Shown piece by piece: positions 8,032-14,655 of a stretch of DNA of 16,147 bases. Position numbers and translations under genes: made by a program. Each line of letters opens with the position of its first letter. Within the stretch, counting starts at the first letter, position 1. Below the pieces are notes generated by a model that saw nothing but the letters and a program-made list of their open reading frames with translations, was not told where the DNA came from and did not search any database. Source of the DNA: CAZAGT01 sp964484515. GTDB lineage: Bacteria; Desulfobacterota; DSM-4660; Desulfatiglandales; HGW-15. The DNA is taken from positions 1 to 16,147 of the forward strand of contig CAZAGT010000085.1 of assembly GCA_964484515.1 (NCBI GenBank). The letters are read 5' to 3'.

Positions 8032-8955
8032 CTAGAACCAGCTTTCGGGTACGTGGATCCTGTCCCCGGGCTTCAGCTCGATATCACGGACTTCGCCTTT
8101 CTTCACATCATTAAGGTTTATCTTGATGATCGTCTTTTCTTTGTCGTCCTCACGGATGATTCTGGTGCGATTCGGCGCTGCAAACTTGTCAAAACCGCCG
8201 GCCATAATGCAGGCGTTCATGGCTGTGAGCCCCGGACGGTAGTCGTAGACTCCCGGTTCCTTCACCTCGCCCTCCACGTACACCTTCGACTCGCCGAGGT
8301 TAAGCGCTGTTTGCAGAGGGATATAAACCACGTCACCCGATTTCAACGTGACGTTATGACGCATATTGCCCTTATCAAGCAGGCTTTTCAGATCTACTTT
8401 GAGGGGCTCTCGATTCGAAATGAGTGCTTCAACATCTTTGCCCTCAACAATCTGCTCTGTGGAATCTCGTAATATGTAAGCGACATTCCCTCTGTCCGGA
8501 AGCACCCCTCCTGCCTTGGCAATGAGTTCCAATAGGGTGGAGCGCGAACGCATTTCGAACAGTCCCGGCTCCTTAACGGCCCCTGAGATATAATATTGCA
8601 GACTGTGGTATTCCTTCATCGTAATGTTCACAAGCGGATCGACGAAATAGTCTTGGGCCAATGGCTTCTTGACAGCGGCCTCAAGTTGGCTGAGAGTCAT
8701 GCCCTCAGCCTTAAGCGCACCGACAAAGGGGACATTGATTTGACCGCGGGCGGAAACGGTCAATTCAACTTCCTGCTGTTTTTCGCCGCCCGCATAAATG
8801 GTCATCACGATAACGTCCCGCGGTCCGATGAGATACGCCTTGTCTGGGGTGCGCGCGTGGCTTGCACAAACCAGAGCGGCCTGTGCGAAGAATGCCAGAG
8901 CAATAACCAGCCCTCTGCTGTGAAAATGACGTCGTCTCAAGGGTGCATCATGCAT
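8032..8955 (-). CDS. Wza-type polysaccharide export protein (Poly_export + SLBB domains)
   Basis: About 307 residues from the ATG at 8955, which has an AAGG SD 8 nt upstream and is followed by a basic region and hydrophobic signal (LVIALAFFAQAALVCASHA). Cleavage after SHA is plausible; the Cys in LVCA is not in a good lipobox. The mature part starts with the Poly_export signature (YLIGPRDVIVMTIYAGG, then VSARGQINVPFVGALKAEG, then DPLVNITMKEY). Two SLBB-type repeats follow (YYISGAVKEPGLFEMRSRS and KVYVEGEVKEPGVYDYRPG), ending KPGDRIHVPESWF. The frame is open up to 9147 but those residues look non-coding. The family forms the periplasmic/outer-membrane export channel. It is first in the EPS operon and lies downstream of a dyad-rich region. 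Confidence 0.93.
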   Translation of the reverse strand: MHDAPLRRRHFHSRGLVIALAFFAQAALVCASHARTPDKAYLIGPRDVIVMTIYAGGEKQQEVELTVSARGQINVPFVGALKAEGMTLSQLEAAVKKPLAQDYFVDPLVNITMKEYHSLQYYISGAVKEPGLFEMRSRSTLLELIAKAGGVLPDRGNVAYILRDSTEQIVEGKDVEALISNREPLKVDLKSLLDKGNMRHNVTLKSGDVVYIPLQTALNLGESKVYVEGEVKEPGVYDYRPGLTAMNACIMAGGFDKFAAPNRTRIIREDDKEKTIIKINLNDVKKGEVRDIELKPGDRIHVPESWF

Positions 8956-9408
8956 ATCGGTAACCTTAAGTGATTGCTGATTTTGATGATTTTTAATTTG
9001 TGCGTCTGTCACGGCGTCTCTTTCGGTCTTGATGGAATGCCACCCGGAAAATGCATCAACAAGGTTCATGCCATGAGACGGCGGACCGTCACGAAACCAC
9101 CGCAAAGAGTTCAGTCCAGGTACCCCTGAGAAAGAACTCAGGCCCAAAAGAACCGATGACGAACGACTAGAGCATCGGAAAACGAAGGGAAGAACTTTAA
9201 CGAAATCGTCGCTGCCGATGACAAGTCTTTTGTCTGGATTAAGAGGGGGTTAGAAGGGCCGTCGGCTAGGTTTTGACGCTTGCTTGAAGGGGGTGAGAAT
9301 CTCAGAGAGTAGGATGCATGAATTCCAAGACTGATACGTCGTTAAAGCCAATCAGATTGGCGTGACGTCATCGGGTCTGAACCCTCTCCCGCCTGTTCGG
9401 ACTGCCGC
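8956..9408. promoter_or_regulatory. Upstream region of the EPS operon with several inverted repeats
   Basis: No gene is seen in this ~450 bp. It holds perfect dyads at 9125-9142 (CCTGAG, 6-nt centre, CTCAGG), 9220-9234 (GACAA, 5 nt, TTGTC), 9294-9304 (TGAGA, 1 nt, TCTCA) and 9347-9361 (GCCAAT, 3 nt, ATTGGC), plus the 8-bp palindrome TGACGTCA at 9363-9370. No good sigma-70 promoter is seen. They lie about 170-415 bp upstream of the export gene start and could be activator sites or, for some, a terminator of the beta-barrel transcript. Confidence 0.45.
9058..9073 (-). promoter_or_regulatory. Weak candidate sigma-54 (-24/-12) promoter for the EPS operon
   Basis: On the minus strand the region reads TGGCATG-AACC-TTGTT, matching the sigma-54 consensus TGGCACG-N4-TTGCW at most positions but with T for C in the -24 and -12 cores. 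It lies about 100 nt upstream of the export gene start, with dyads 50-300 bp further upstream where enhancer-binding proteins usually sit. Spacing is right; the imperfect -12 GC keeps confidence low. Confidence 0.22.
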
Positions 9409-10647
9409 TTATCGGGGGCTGATGGGATAGGCGAATTCTAGGCTGATAGTGACATAATTGTTATCGAAGCTGCGGCCGAAGAGATTGGAATCCCGTCTCT
9501 CGTGACCGCCGGTAGCCCAAAAGCTCAGATACTGCTTAAAGATATAGCCGACCCGCCCCGAAATGTCGAACGTATCATCTAGGCGCCGTTCGACAAGCCC
9601 CGCTGCTGTCAGCCCGTATACATTCTGGTAGCTGCTTCGTTGGTAGAAGGCGTTCAGGCCGACGGGTATCTTCTCCAGAAAGACGTATCCCGCGTCCAGG
9701 CTGAGTCGAGTACCGATAAAATACCTCCCGGCGATATCCAAATCATTGAGGTTCGATTCGGCCACGAAGGACACATGACTCTTGCGGGTTTCCGGGGCCG
9801 GAGGGTTCTGGGCTGTGACGGCTACGCGATAGGTGAAAACATCGATTTCGTCGAGCACGGGACCTTTTACGCGCCGGGTTTGATACCCGCCTCCGGCCTC
9901 GATGGCGAGGGCCTTGAATTGTTGACGGAAGATGAGTTTAATTTGGTTGGACGAGTAATCGAAGTCTTCGCGATCGAAATCTGTGGCCCAATATTGATAT
10001 TCAAGGTCGAGGAGGGAGCGTCGAGTGAAATTATAGATCAGATCGAACATCACTCGGTTCTCAGTGATGTCTGAAAAGAGGTCTCTGTCGTAGTCGGTGA
10101 TCATGTTCCGATAACGCAACCCGACCGAAAACTTATGCTCAAACTCATAGAACACATACGGGATGAGCCTGTTGATGGTATACAGCTCCCTTCCCCGGAA
10201 ATTATTGAGGGGGTCGATCTGGGCCGGATCGCGAGTCCTGTAAAGGGAATCGTCAAGCCCGATGAGGAGGCGGTCAAGGGCCTGGTAACGCGCTCCGAAT
10301 ATCCCAGTGTAACCGACGAAATCGAGGTCGTCGTCGGTCAGCGGGTTCTGCAATGCCGGATCAAGGGTGCCTTCATCGCGAACATCAAATTCGTTGATAT
10401 CCAGAGTGAAGTCAAAGGACAACGTGGTCTTGGGTGCTTCGAAACTGAGTTCAATCCCAGGTTGAATCAGATAGTCCCAGACTTCCACTTCTACAAACTC
10501 CCCCCTGAAAAAGTTCGTGTCCAATAGCCAGCTGGCCGTAATCTTGGGTATTAGGTCTAATTTGGTGTTGCTATGAGAGCGTGGGGGGCAGGAAAGACTG
10601 AGAAAGGTCAGGAGTAAGCATATCCAACCTATCTTCTTCAATATCAT
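9409..10647 (-). CDS. Outer-membrane beta-barrel protein of the EPS locus
   Basis: 412 residues from ATG 10647, which has a strong SD (GGAGAGG about 7 nt upstream). The N-terminus is a signal peptide (MILKKIGWICLLLTFLSLSC, then PPRSHS). The mature chain is rich in alternating, aromatic-containing amphipathic strands broken by Asp/Asn/Gly turns (for example RSLLDLEYQYWATDFDREDF, AGRYFIGTRLSLDAGYVFLE) and ends in a strand YVTISLEFAYPISPR, so an outer-membrane barrel is the natural reading. Similar barrels occur in EPS clusters of exosortase-type systems, where a role in export or anchoring is suspected. The Cys at about residue 20 is not in a canonical lipobox. It has its own promoter and lies between the export gene and the phosphatase. 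Function is inferred from context only. Confidence 0.75.
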   Translation of the reverse strand: MILKKIGWICLLLTFLSLSCPPRSHSNTKLDLIPKITASWLLDTNFFRGEFVEVEVWDYLIQPGIELSFEAPKTTLSFDFTLDINEFDVRDEGTLDPALQNPLTDDDLDFVGYTGIFGARYQALDRLLIGLDDSLYRTRDPAQIDPLNNFRGRELYTINRLIPYVFYEFEHKFSVGLRYRNMITDYDRDLFSDITENRVMFDLIYNFTRRSLLDLEYQYWATDFDREDFDYSSNQIKLIFRQQFKALAIEAGGGYQTRRVKGPVLDEIDVFTYRVAVTAQNPPAPETRKSHVSFVAESNLNDLDIAGRYFIGTRLSLDAGYVFLEKIPVGLNAFYQRSSYQNVYGLTAAGLVERRLDDTFDISGRVGYIFKQYLSFWATGGHERRDSNLFGRSFDNNYVTISLEFAYPISPR

Positions 10648-11004
10648 GTTCGCACCTCTCCTCTGTTTCAACGGTATGAGCCGGTTGCAGTGCAGTTAGA
10701 ACGAAAAGCCGGTATAGCGCTTTGGCTTATGCTATGACGGAATGAGAAAGACGGGGCCATGAAGCAGCCTGCGTAAACCCCACCATGAAACTCGATCCCA
10801 AGGCGAGTCCCTCAACGGATTCATTCTCGCCGGATATATGAAGAGGGAGAGGAAAGATTGCCGTAAGCATAGCATAATTATCTGATTTGTCAAGCAAAAT
10901 AGCCGTACGCCCTTCGCCGGGATTCCACTGCAAACAACGATTTTCAGTTAGGCTGGTACGACTACCCCTGTTTCTACCCTCGGTCCAAACTGGGTCGCGC
11001 CCTG
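10648..11004. other. Intergenic stretch holding the beta-barrel promoter and a ~210-nt leader
   Basis: No convincing gene. On the minus strand a sigma-70-type promoter at 10866-10893 would give a 5' leader of about 210 nt before the beta-barrel ATG. The leader holds a perfect 6-bp stem (GGCGAG 10802-10807 with CTCGCC 10826-10831, 18-nt loop) and further short self-complementary stretches. I could not match it to a riboswitch class that I know. Confidence 0.5.
10866..10893 (-). promoter_or_regulatory. Sigma-70-type promoter for the beta-barrel gene
   Basis: On the minus strand TTGACA (10888-10893, a perfect -35) is followed after 16 nt by TATGCT (10866-10871), in an AT-rich patch. A second overlapping TATGCT lies 5 nt nearer the -35 at poor spacing. 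The predicted transcript starts near 10858. Confidence 0.6.
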
Positions 11005-11721
11005 TCATATAAGTTCGTCCAGAATTGCCTTTGGCGCTTCAGATAGCATCCTCTGCGCTCTTACTTCTTCGCCCAGAGATAAGAGTTTCTCGTATCCATC
11101 ACTCAGCCTTGGGGATCGATGTCTGACAGAATGGGCATCTGAGGCCATGAAATGGGCCAGATCGGCATCAAGGATGCTCCGGCAGCATCGAAAGGCCGCT
11201 TTACCGAATGCCCCGGTGAGGCTGCCGGCAGTGATCTGAGTGAGTGCACCTGCCGCGACGAATTCGGTGAGCCCCTTGAGGTTGTGCTGGATGGCCGGAT
11301 TCCTTTCCGGGTGACTGATGATAGGGGTAAGCTCCATCCTCTGGAGTCGGTTTATAACACCGATCACGGCTCGGTTCATGATCTGATCGGGAAGCTCCAG
11401 ACAGATATATCGGCCACCGTCATTCAATGTCATGATGAGTCCCTCTTGGAGCTTATTGAGCAACTCCGGAGATAGATGTACCTCGGAACCCGGCAGGACG
11501 GTCAGCAGAATGGCATGTCTCTGCAACGCCTCGTTGAATAGCTCGCAGGCCTTGAGGATCTCCGATCTCCAATTCAGGTATCTCCCATTGAGGCAGTGGG
11601 GGGTCGCGATCATGATGCGGATACCGTCCTCTACCGCAACACGCGCCATCTGCAGGGAATCGTCAAGATTAGAGGGACCGTCATCGGTCCCGGGTAAGAT
11701 ATGTGCGTGGATATCAATCAT
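11005..11721 (-). CDS. PHP-family tyrosine phosphatase (CpsB/CapC/YwqE type)
   Basis: 238 residues, near the usual ~250 for the family, no signal peptide. All metal-site motifs are visible: DIHAHILPGTDDG (3-15), ATPHCL (39-44), LPGSEVHL (75-82), ISHPERN (134-140) and ASDAHS (192-197). CpsB/YwqE enzymes are manganese-dependent phosphotyrosine phosphatases of the PHP fold that dephosphorylate the tyrosine cluster of the capsule kinase. The natural substrate is therefore the kinase at 5146-6378, which has an eight-tyrosine tail; this pairing is inference from context. An SD (GAGG) lies 7 nt before ATG 11721. It is last in the run starting at 13601, with 55 bp between it and the metallopeptidase gene. 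Confidence 0.93.
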   Translation of the reverse strand: MIDIHAHILPGTDDGPSNLDDSLQMARVAVEDGIRIMIATPHCLNGRYLNWRSEILKACELFNEALQRHAILLTVLPGSEVHLSPELLNKLQEGLIMTLNDGGRYICLELPDQIMNRAVIGVINRLQRMELTPIISHPERNPAIQHNLKGLTEFVAAGALTQITAGSLTGAFGKAAFRCCRSILDADLAHFMASDAHSVRHRSPRLSDGYEKLLSLGEEVRAQRMLSEAPKAILDELI

Positions 11722-11776
11722 TTCGGCCTCTATATCCTGTCTCCGTTCTCGACCTCTTCATTTTAGGCCGGAATCC

Positions 11777-12358
11777 TCAATCAAAAAGGTGGCGATCGAC
11801 GTAACCGGCCAGTATCTCGGTGGTGGCCGGCGGCGGACGGACCAATAGGTAATTGTCAATGACCGCATGGGCCATCTCGTGGGCCAGAATGCCCTCATGA
11901 AGACCCTCAACCGTGACGTAGATCGTATTGGTTTCGTAGATGTACCAGGCCTGCAGCCGACAGGGTTTCCCGTAAATGTCGTCATAGGCTGCATGCAATT
12001 GTTGTTTCGTGCTAAAAACCTTAATGACAACCGACTTCAACCGTTTGCGCATGTCGAGTATCTCTTGAACACGCTCGTAGAGGGCATCCAGTGTCTCTTT
12101 CGTTTGACTGCGCACCTCATGAGGGCTCGGTTTCACAAATAGCCCTTTCAGTCCCCATGATCCGGGGGAGAAGTCCACTTTCTGATTCAGTCTTCTCAAA
12201 TCCGATGGGGACTGATAGTGGACGATCACGTGTTTTGTTTTGAGGGTCTCCCATTGAATATTGGAGATCTCCGCCTGGACAAGAATCGCGAGACCGAGGA
12301 GCGGGAGGAGCAGACAAAGAGGGCACGGAATTCGCTTGAGGAAGTTTTTTCTTGCCAT
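11777..12358 (-). CDS. Secreted HExxH zinc metallopeptidase-like protein
   Basis: 193 residues with a clear signal peptide (basic RKNFLKR, hydrophobic core to residue 26, likely cleavage after VQA at 29). The diagnostic feature is GILAHEMAHAVIDNY, giving HExxH at 160-164, followed by Glu181 in TTEILAGYVD as the likely third zinc ligand: a gluzincin pattern resembling small peptidase-MA-like proteins. The preceding NTIYVTVEGLHEG suits the strand and helix before the catalytic helix. The chain ends only 12 residues after Glu181, so it is short for a protease and lacks the usual C-terminal domain. No clear SD precedes the ATG at 12358, but no other start keeps the signal peptide. A periplasmic role in envelope or EPS-machinery processing is possible; substrate unknown. 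Confidence 0.78.
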   Translation of the reverse strand: MARKNFLKRIPCPLCLLLPLLGLAILVQAEISNIQWETLKTKHVIVHYQSPSDLRRLNQKVDFSPGSWGLKGLFVKPSPHEVRSQTKETLDALYERVQEILDMRKRLKSVVIKVFSTKQQLHAAYDDIYGKPCRLQAWYIYETNTIYVTVEGLHEGILAHEMAHAVIDNYLLVRPPPATTEILAGYVDRHLFD

Positions 12359-12450
12359 AAAGAAGATGAGCGGCAGCGCAACAGCTTAGCTTCTCGACAT
12401 TCATCGAAACGTTTGGAGCTCTTTCCTAGACCTAAAGCGATACGCGGCAG

Positions 12451-13014
12451 TTAGATTTTGAATTGACTTCCGATCTTTTGGTGAAGTCGCTTAAGCCCTT
12501 CGGTTATAGTTTCATACTTTTCTTGTTCAGGTGGTAAATCCAGAAGGTGTTCCACGTCCGACTGGATACTGAGGACCTTTTCCCGCAAGGCTGAAACCGC
12601 GCAGTTGAGACTTTCCGCCACATCCGAGATCTGATCCTTCTCTCGAAGCCGTATCTTCGTGGTCAGATCCCCTTCAGCGATCCCTTTCAACTCTCGCTCG
12701 AAACGAAACAGCGGCCCCGCGATCTTATGCGAGATAAACAAGGTGACAACGACCGTCCCCATGGTGATGAGAATGAGCGTAATCACGTTTGTATAGAGCA
12801 CTGCCGGCAGCACGGCCAGGGCCGTGTTCTCAATGACCAACCGTGAGTCCTGAAACGATGAGGTCAGGGTTCCTTGAGAGAAGAGGAGAAATAACCCTGT
12901 TGAAAACAGGGATCCCAATGAAACGAGAATGCAGAACTTCAGAATGAACCTGAACTGAAAACCCTTCTTGACATAAAGCTGTCTTCGTTTATAGGGGTGC
13001 TTTTCCCCAAGCAT
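12451..13014 (-). CDS. Two-helix membrane protein with HAMP domain and no output domain
   Basis: 187 residues: basic N-terminus, membrane helix 1 (about 24-44), a short extracytoplasmic loop, membrane helix 2 (about 73-94), then a HAMP domain (about 95-147) with the typical ISHKIAGPLFRFERELKGIA and GDLTTKIRLREKDQISDVAE. A helical tail of about 40 residues follows. There is no kinase, methyl-accepting or cyclase domain, so it must signal through a partner or act structurally. SD GAGGA lies 7-8 nt before ATG 13014; the gene begins 14 bp after the previous stop. Stand-alone proteins with the HKIAGPLFRFE motif occur widely in environmental Gram-negative bacteria, mostly uncharacterised. Confidence 0.82.
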   Translation of the reverse strand: MLGEKHPYKRRQLYVKKGFQFRFILKFCILVSLGSLFSTGLFLLFSQGTLTSSFQDSRLVIENTALAVLPAVLYTNVITLILITMGTVVVTLFISHKIAGPLFRFERELKGIAEGDLTTKIRLREKDQISDVAESLNCAVSALREKVLSIQSDVEHLLDLPPEQEKYETITEGLKRLHQKIGSQFKI

Positions 13015-13028
13015 CCTGGTCCTCTGTG

Positions 13029-13601
13029 TTAGTCCCGAAAGAGCACGTCTTCGTAGACTTTGATCCTGGCCTTACCTTGCAGATTGCTTATCCACTCTTC
13101 GAGTCGGGCGCTTCGCTTCCTCTTCTTGAGATCTTCAATGAGCTCCGTCTCGATCACCTGGAGCGGGGGAAGGGTTTTCTGCGATTTTTCCATCGCTCGA
13201 TAGTAGTCTTGAACCTCCTCCGCCGAGATGTGGGTTCGCCTGTCGATGTCGGCCCCCTTGAGTTCCATCAGATCTCTGATCAGAGTGGCTTCCCAATATC
13301 GCTCCATGCTCCTGATAAACTTCTCTTTCCGGTCGAGTCTCTGTCGCTTGGCCTCCTGAATGAGCAATTCCTTTCGGATCAACTCTTCGAGGAACGTTCT
13401 CTTGGCCTCCTCAGTCAGTCGAAGATCAGGGTCCAGTTCGAGCTCACGCGTTAACCGACGTTCGAAATCGGCGAAGGTCAGCTCGAAGTTGTTGATTCGA
13501 GCCACCACCTCGTCCTGCTCCTTTTGTTCTCCTGAACAGTCCAGGAGGCTGGAGGCTGCAAAAATCATCAGCGCGAAGGAGAGAAGCCGTTTCATAATCA
13601 T
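13029..13601 (-). CDS. SurA N-terminal-type chaperone/PPIase-like exported protein
   Basis: 190 residues. It starts with MIMKRLLSFALMIFAASSLL followed by DCSGEQKEQDE: a signal sequence with a Cys at 22 that could be lipidated, although Asp at -1 is unusual. The body is charged and helical, opening with EVVARINNFELTFADFERRL, the hallmark of SurA/PpiD/EpsD N-terminal domains, and running through LIRKELLIQEAKRQRLDRKE. No parvulin catalytic domain is visible; the chain ends in the C-terminal SurA-type helix (EDLKKRKRSARLEEWISNLQ). The ATG at 13601 is preferred because AAGG lies 5 nt upstream; an ATG two codons later is the alternative. Such proteins help outer-membrane or secreted proteins fold, and relatives are found in EPS/exosortase clusters. 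It is first in its operon. Confidence 0.78.
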   Translation of the reverse strand: MIMKRLLSFALMIFAASSLLDCSGEQKEQDEVVARINNFELTFADFERRLTRELELDPDLRLTEEAKRTFLEELIRKELLIQEAKRQRLDRKEKFIRSMERYWEATLIRDLMELKGADIDRRTHISAEEVQDYYRAMEKSQKTLPPLQVIETELIEDLKKRKRSARLEEWISNLQGKARIKVYEDVLFRD

Positions 13602-13669
13602 CCAAACCTTACGTTGGGAGAGCGCCTGAGCGGCTGCCATTTGAACAGACGGATCGGTATCTCGAAAAG

Positions 13670-13699
13670 TCTATACAAGGAGCACCGGCAGGTCATCAA
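13670..13699 (-). promoter_or_regulatory. Candidate sigma-70 promoter for the chaperone-HAMP-peptidase-phosphatase run
   Basis: On the minus strand TTGATG (13694-13699), 18-nt spacer, TATAGA (13670-13675). The predicted start is about 60 nt before the ATG at 13601. The -10 is good, the -35 moderate. Confidence 0.42.
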
Positions 13700-13878
13700 T
13701 TCAAGAAGCGTACCAGCGACGGCATTGTTTGGGTTTCTTCGTTTCGAAAGGGAAAGAGGAAAGGGGAAGGCTGTCTGCGCCTCAAGGGGAGGACCATGAA
13801 CGAGGGTGTGACCTGGTTCCCGCAAGCGCGAGCGGTTGTGTGCCCTAGAGGGACCATCCTCCGGAGGGTCGGGAAGCA

Positions 13879-13897
13879 TCTTTAGACGTTCTAAAGA
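13879..13897. repeat. Perfect 8-bp inverted repeat
   Basis: TCTTTAGA (13879-13886), CGT, TCTAAAGA (13890-13897). It ends a few bases before element copy 1 and has no counterpart at copy 2. It may be an operator or a remnant of insertion. Confidence 0.6.
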
Positions 13898-13902
13898 AGG
13901 TG

Positions 13903-14090
13903 CTCGTAGGAGACTTCATGAAATGAGGTCTTTGATACTTCACTGGCCGGGCGAAGACACGTCGAAGAATCTCAAACCGTCAAATTTGAGCACCAACTCC
14001 ATGACGTTTCCCGGTTGATCAACCTGGCCGCCCTCCCGAGGCAGGTAAACTCCTGCGGCAAGCGGCGACGCTGACGAGGAGTTTAACGCT
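13903..14090 (+). repeat. Inverted intergenic element, copy 1
   Basis: Read on the plus strand, this segment matches the reverse complement of 14656-14832. The 97-98-bp core (13968-14065) differs by about 14 mostly transitional substitutions (roughly 86% identity by eye). It includes the shared block TTTCCCGGTTGATCAACCTG and the run CCGCCCTCCCGAG. An 11-bp insertion near 13958-13968 duplicates a CGAAGA word. Within it GGTTGATCAACC is a perfect 12-bp palindrome. Unlike copy 2 it has no promoter-like sequence at its start and no gene following it on the same strand. Confidence 0.85.
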
Positions 14091-14250
14091 GTTTGATTTT
14101 TTCCTGGAACGTAGAGGGGGTCAGGTTGAAGGGAGAAGATGAAAGGCTGGAGGTAAAGAAGAAAGTACCAAACGTCTCTCGTATTTGGCTCAAGTGGGAG
14201 TAACTTTGCCCTCCATGAGACCCTGGAAGTTTTTCTGAGGAGAAAGAAAG

Positions 14251-14280
14251 CTTGTATGTCCTTGGCAACAACGCTGTCAA
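14251..14280 (-). promoter_or_regulatory. Candidate sigma-70 promoter just downstream of tatA
   Basis: On the minus strand TTGACA (14275-14280), 18-nt spacer, TACAAG (14251-14256). It would transcribe the gene-free stretch, reading element copy 1 in antisense, towards the operon starting at 13601. No gene with a ribosome-binding site follows directly. Confidence 0.3.
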
Positions 14281-14310
14281 GTTCAGATCTGTTGTGGGTT
14301 GGCGTGCACC

Positions 14311-14625
14311 TCAGGTCTTCATGATTTCACGAACCTTGTCCACTTTTTTCTTGACGCCGATCACATTCTTCACGCCCGGGACCTGTTCCATGACCTTTTC
14401 GCCGAGTTTACCGCTAAGGGTTGAATCCTCCTTCGCCTGCTGCTCTTGAGCTGGTTGCTGGTTCTCCTCGAGCTCTTCTTTGGGAGCGATTTCCTTCTTC
14501 ACGTGACGGAATTCACGGATCGCGCCACCCAATCCCTTGCCGATCTCAGGCAACCTCTTGGAGCCGAAGAGCAAAAGCACGATAACGGCAATAATGAGCA
14601 ATTCCGTTGTTCCGAGACCAAACAT
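14311..14625 (-). CDS. tatA: Sec-independent translocase subunit TatA/TatE family
   Basis: 104 residues. It has the classic TatA plan: short N-terminus (MFGLGTTE), one membrane helix (about 8-20, LLIIAVIVLLLFG), the hinge and amphipathic helix GSKRLPEIGKGLGGAIREFR, then a charged, low-complexity tail rich in Glu/Gln/Lys. The tail is longer than in many TatA proteins (usually 60-90 residues in total). TatA oligomers form the pore-like element of the twin-arginine pathway, which exports folded proteins. No tatB or tatC is adjacent. A strong SD (AAGGAG) lies 6-7 nt before ATG 14625. The gene has its own candidate promoter and a leader of about 190 nt made almost entirely of element copy 2. Confidence 0.93.
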   Translation of the reverse strand: MFGLGTTELLIIAVIVLLLFGSKRLPEIGKGLGGAIREFRHVKKEIAPKEELEENQQPAQEQQAKEDSTLSGKLGEKVMEQVPGVKNVIGVKKKVDKVREIMKT

Positions 14626-14655
14626 GATTTTCTCCTTTTCGACATGTGGAGTATG

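Larger units (their letters stand above)
13602..14310. other. ~700-bp gene-free stretch between tatA and the chaperone-like gene
   Basis: No convincing gene. It holds element copy 1 (13903-14090), two palindromes just before it (CCTCCGGAGG at 13858-13867; an 8-bp dyad with 3-nt centre at 13879-13897, TCTTTAGA/TCTAAAGA), and two candidate minus-strand promoters (13670-13699, 14251-14280). A possible 60-residue plus-strand frame (13839-14018) is not gene-like. Confidence 0.55.

Noticed and set aside
10727..11008. 93-residue minus-strand open frame upstream of the beta-barrel gene
   Set aside because: It contains the near-consensus promoter, has no SD or recognisable domain, and its composition is unlike the neighbouring proteins.
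13836..14018. 60-residue plus-strand frame ending inside element copy 1; part of it (KNLK..SN.ST..M.FPG) also appears when copy 2 is translated
   Set aside because: The upstream part is not shared, copy 2 has a stop just before the shared words and an 11-bp indel shifts the frame, and substitutions are not concentrated at third codon positions. The similarity is better explained at DNA/RNA level.
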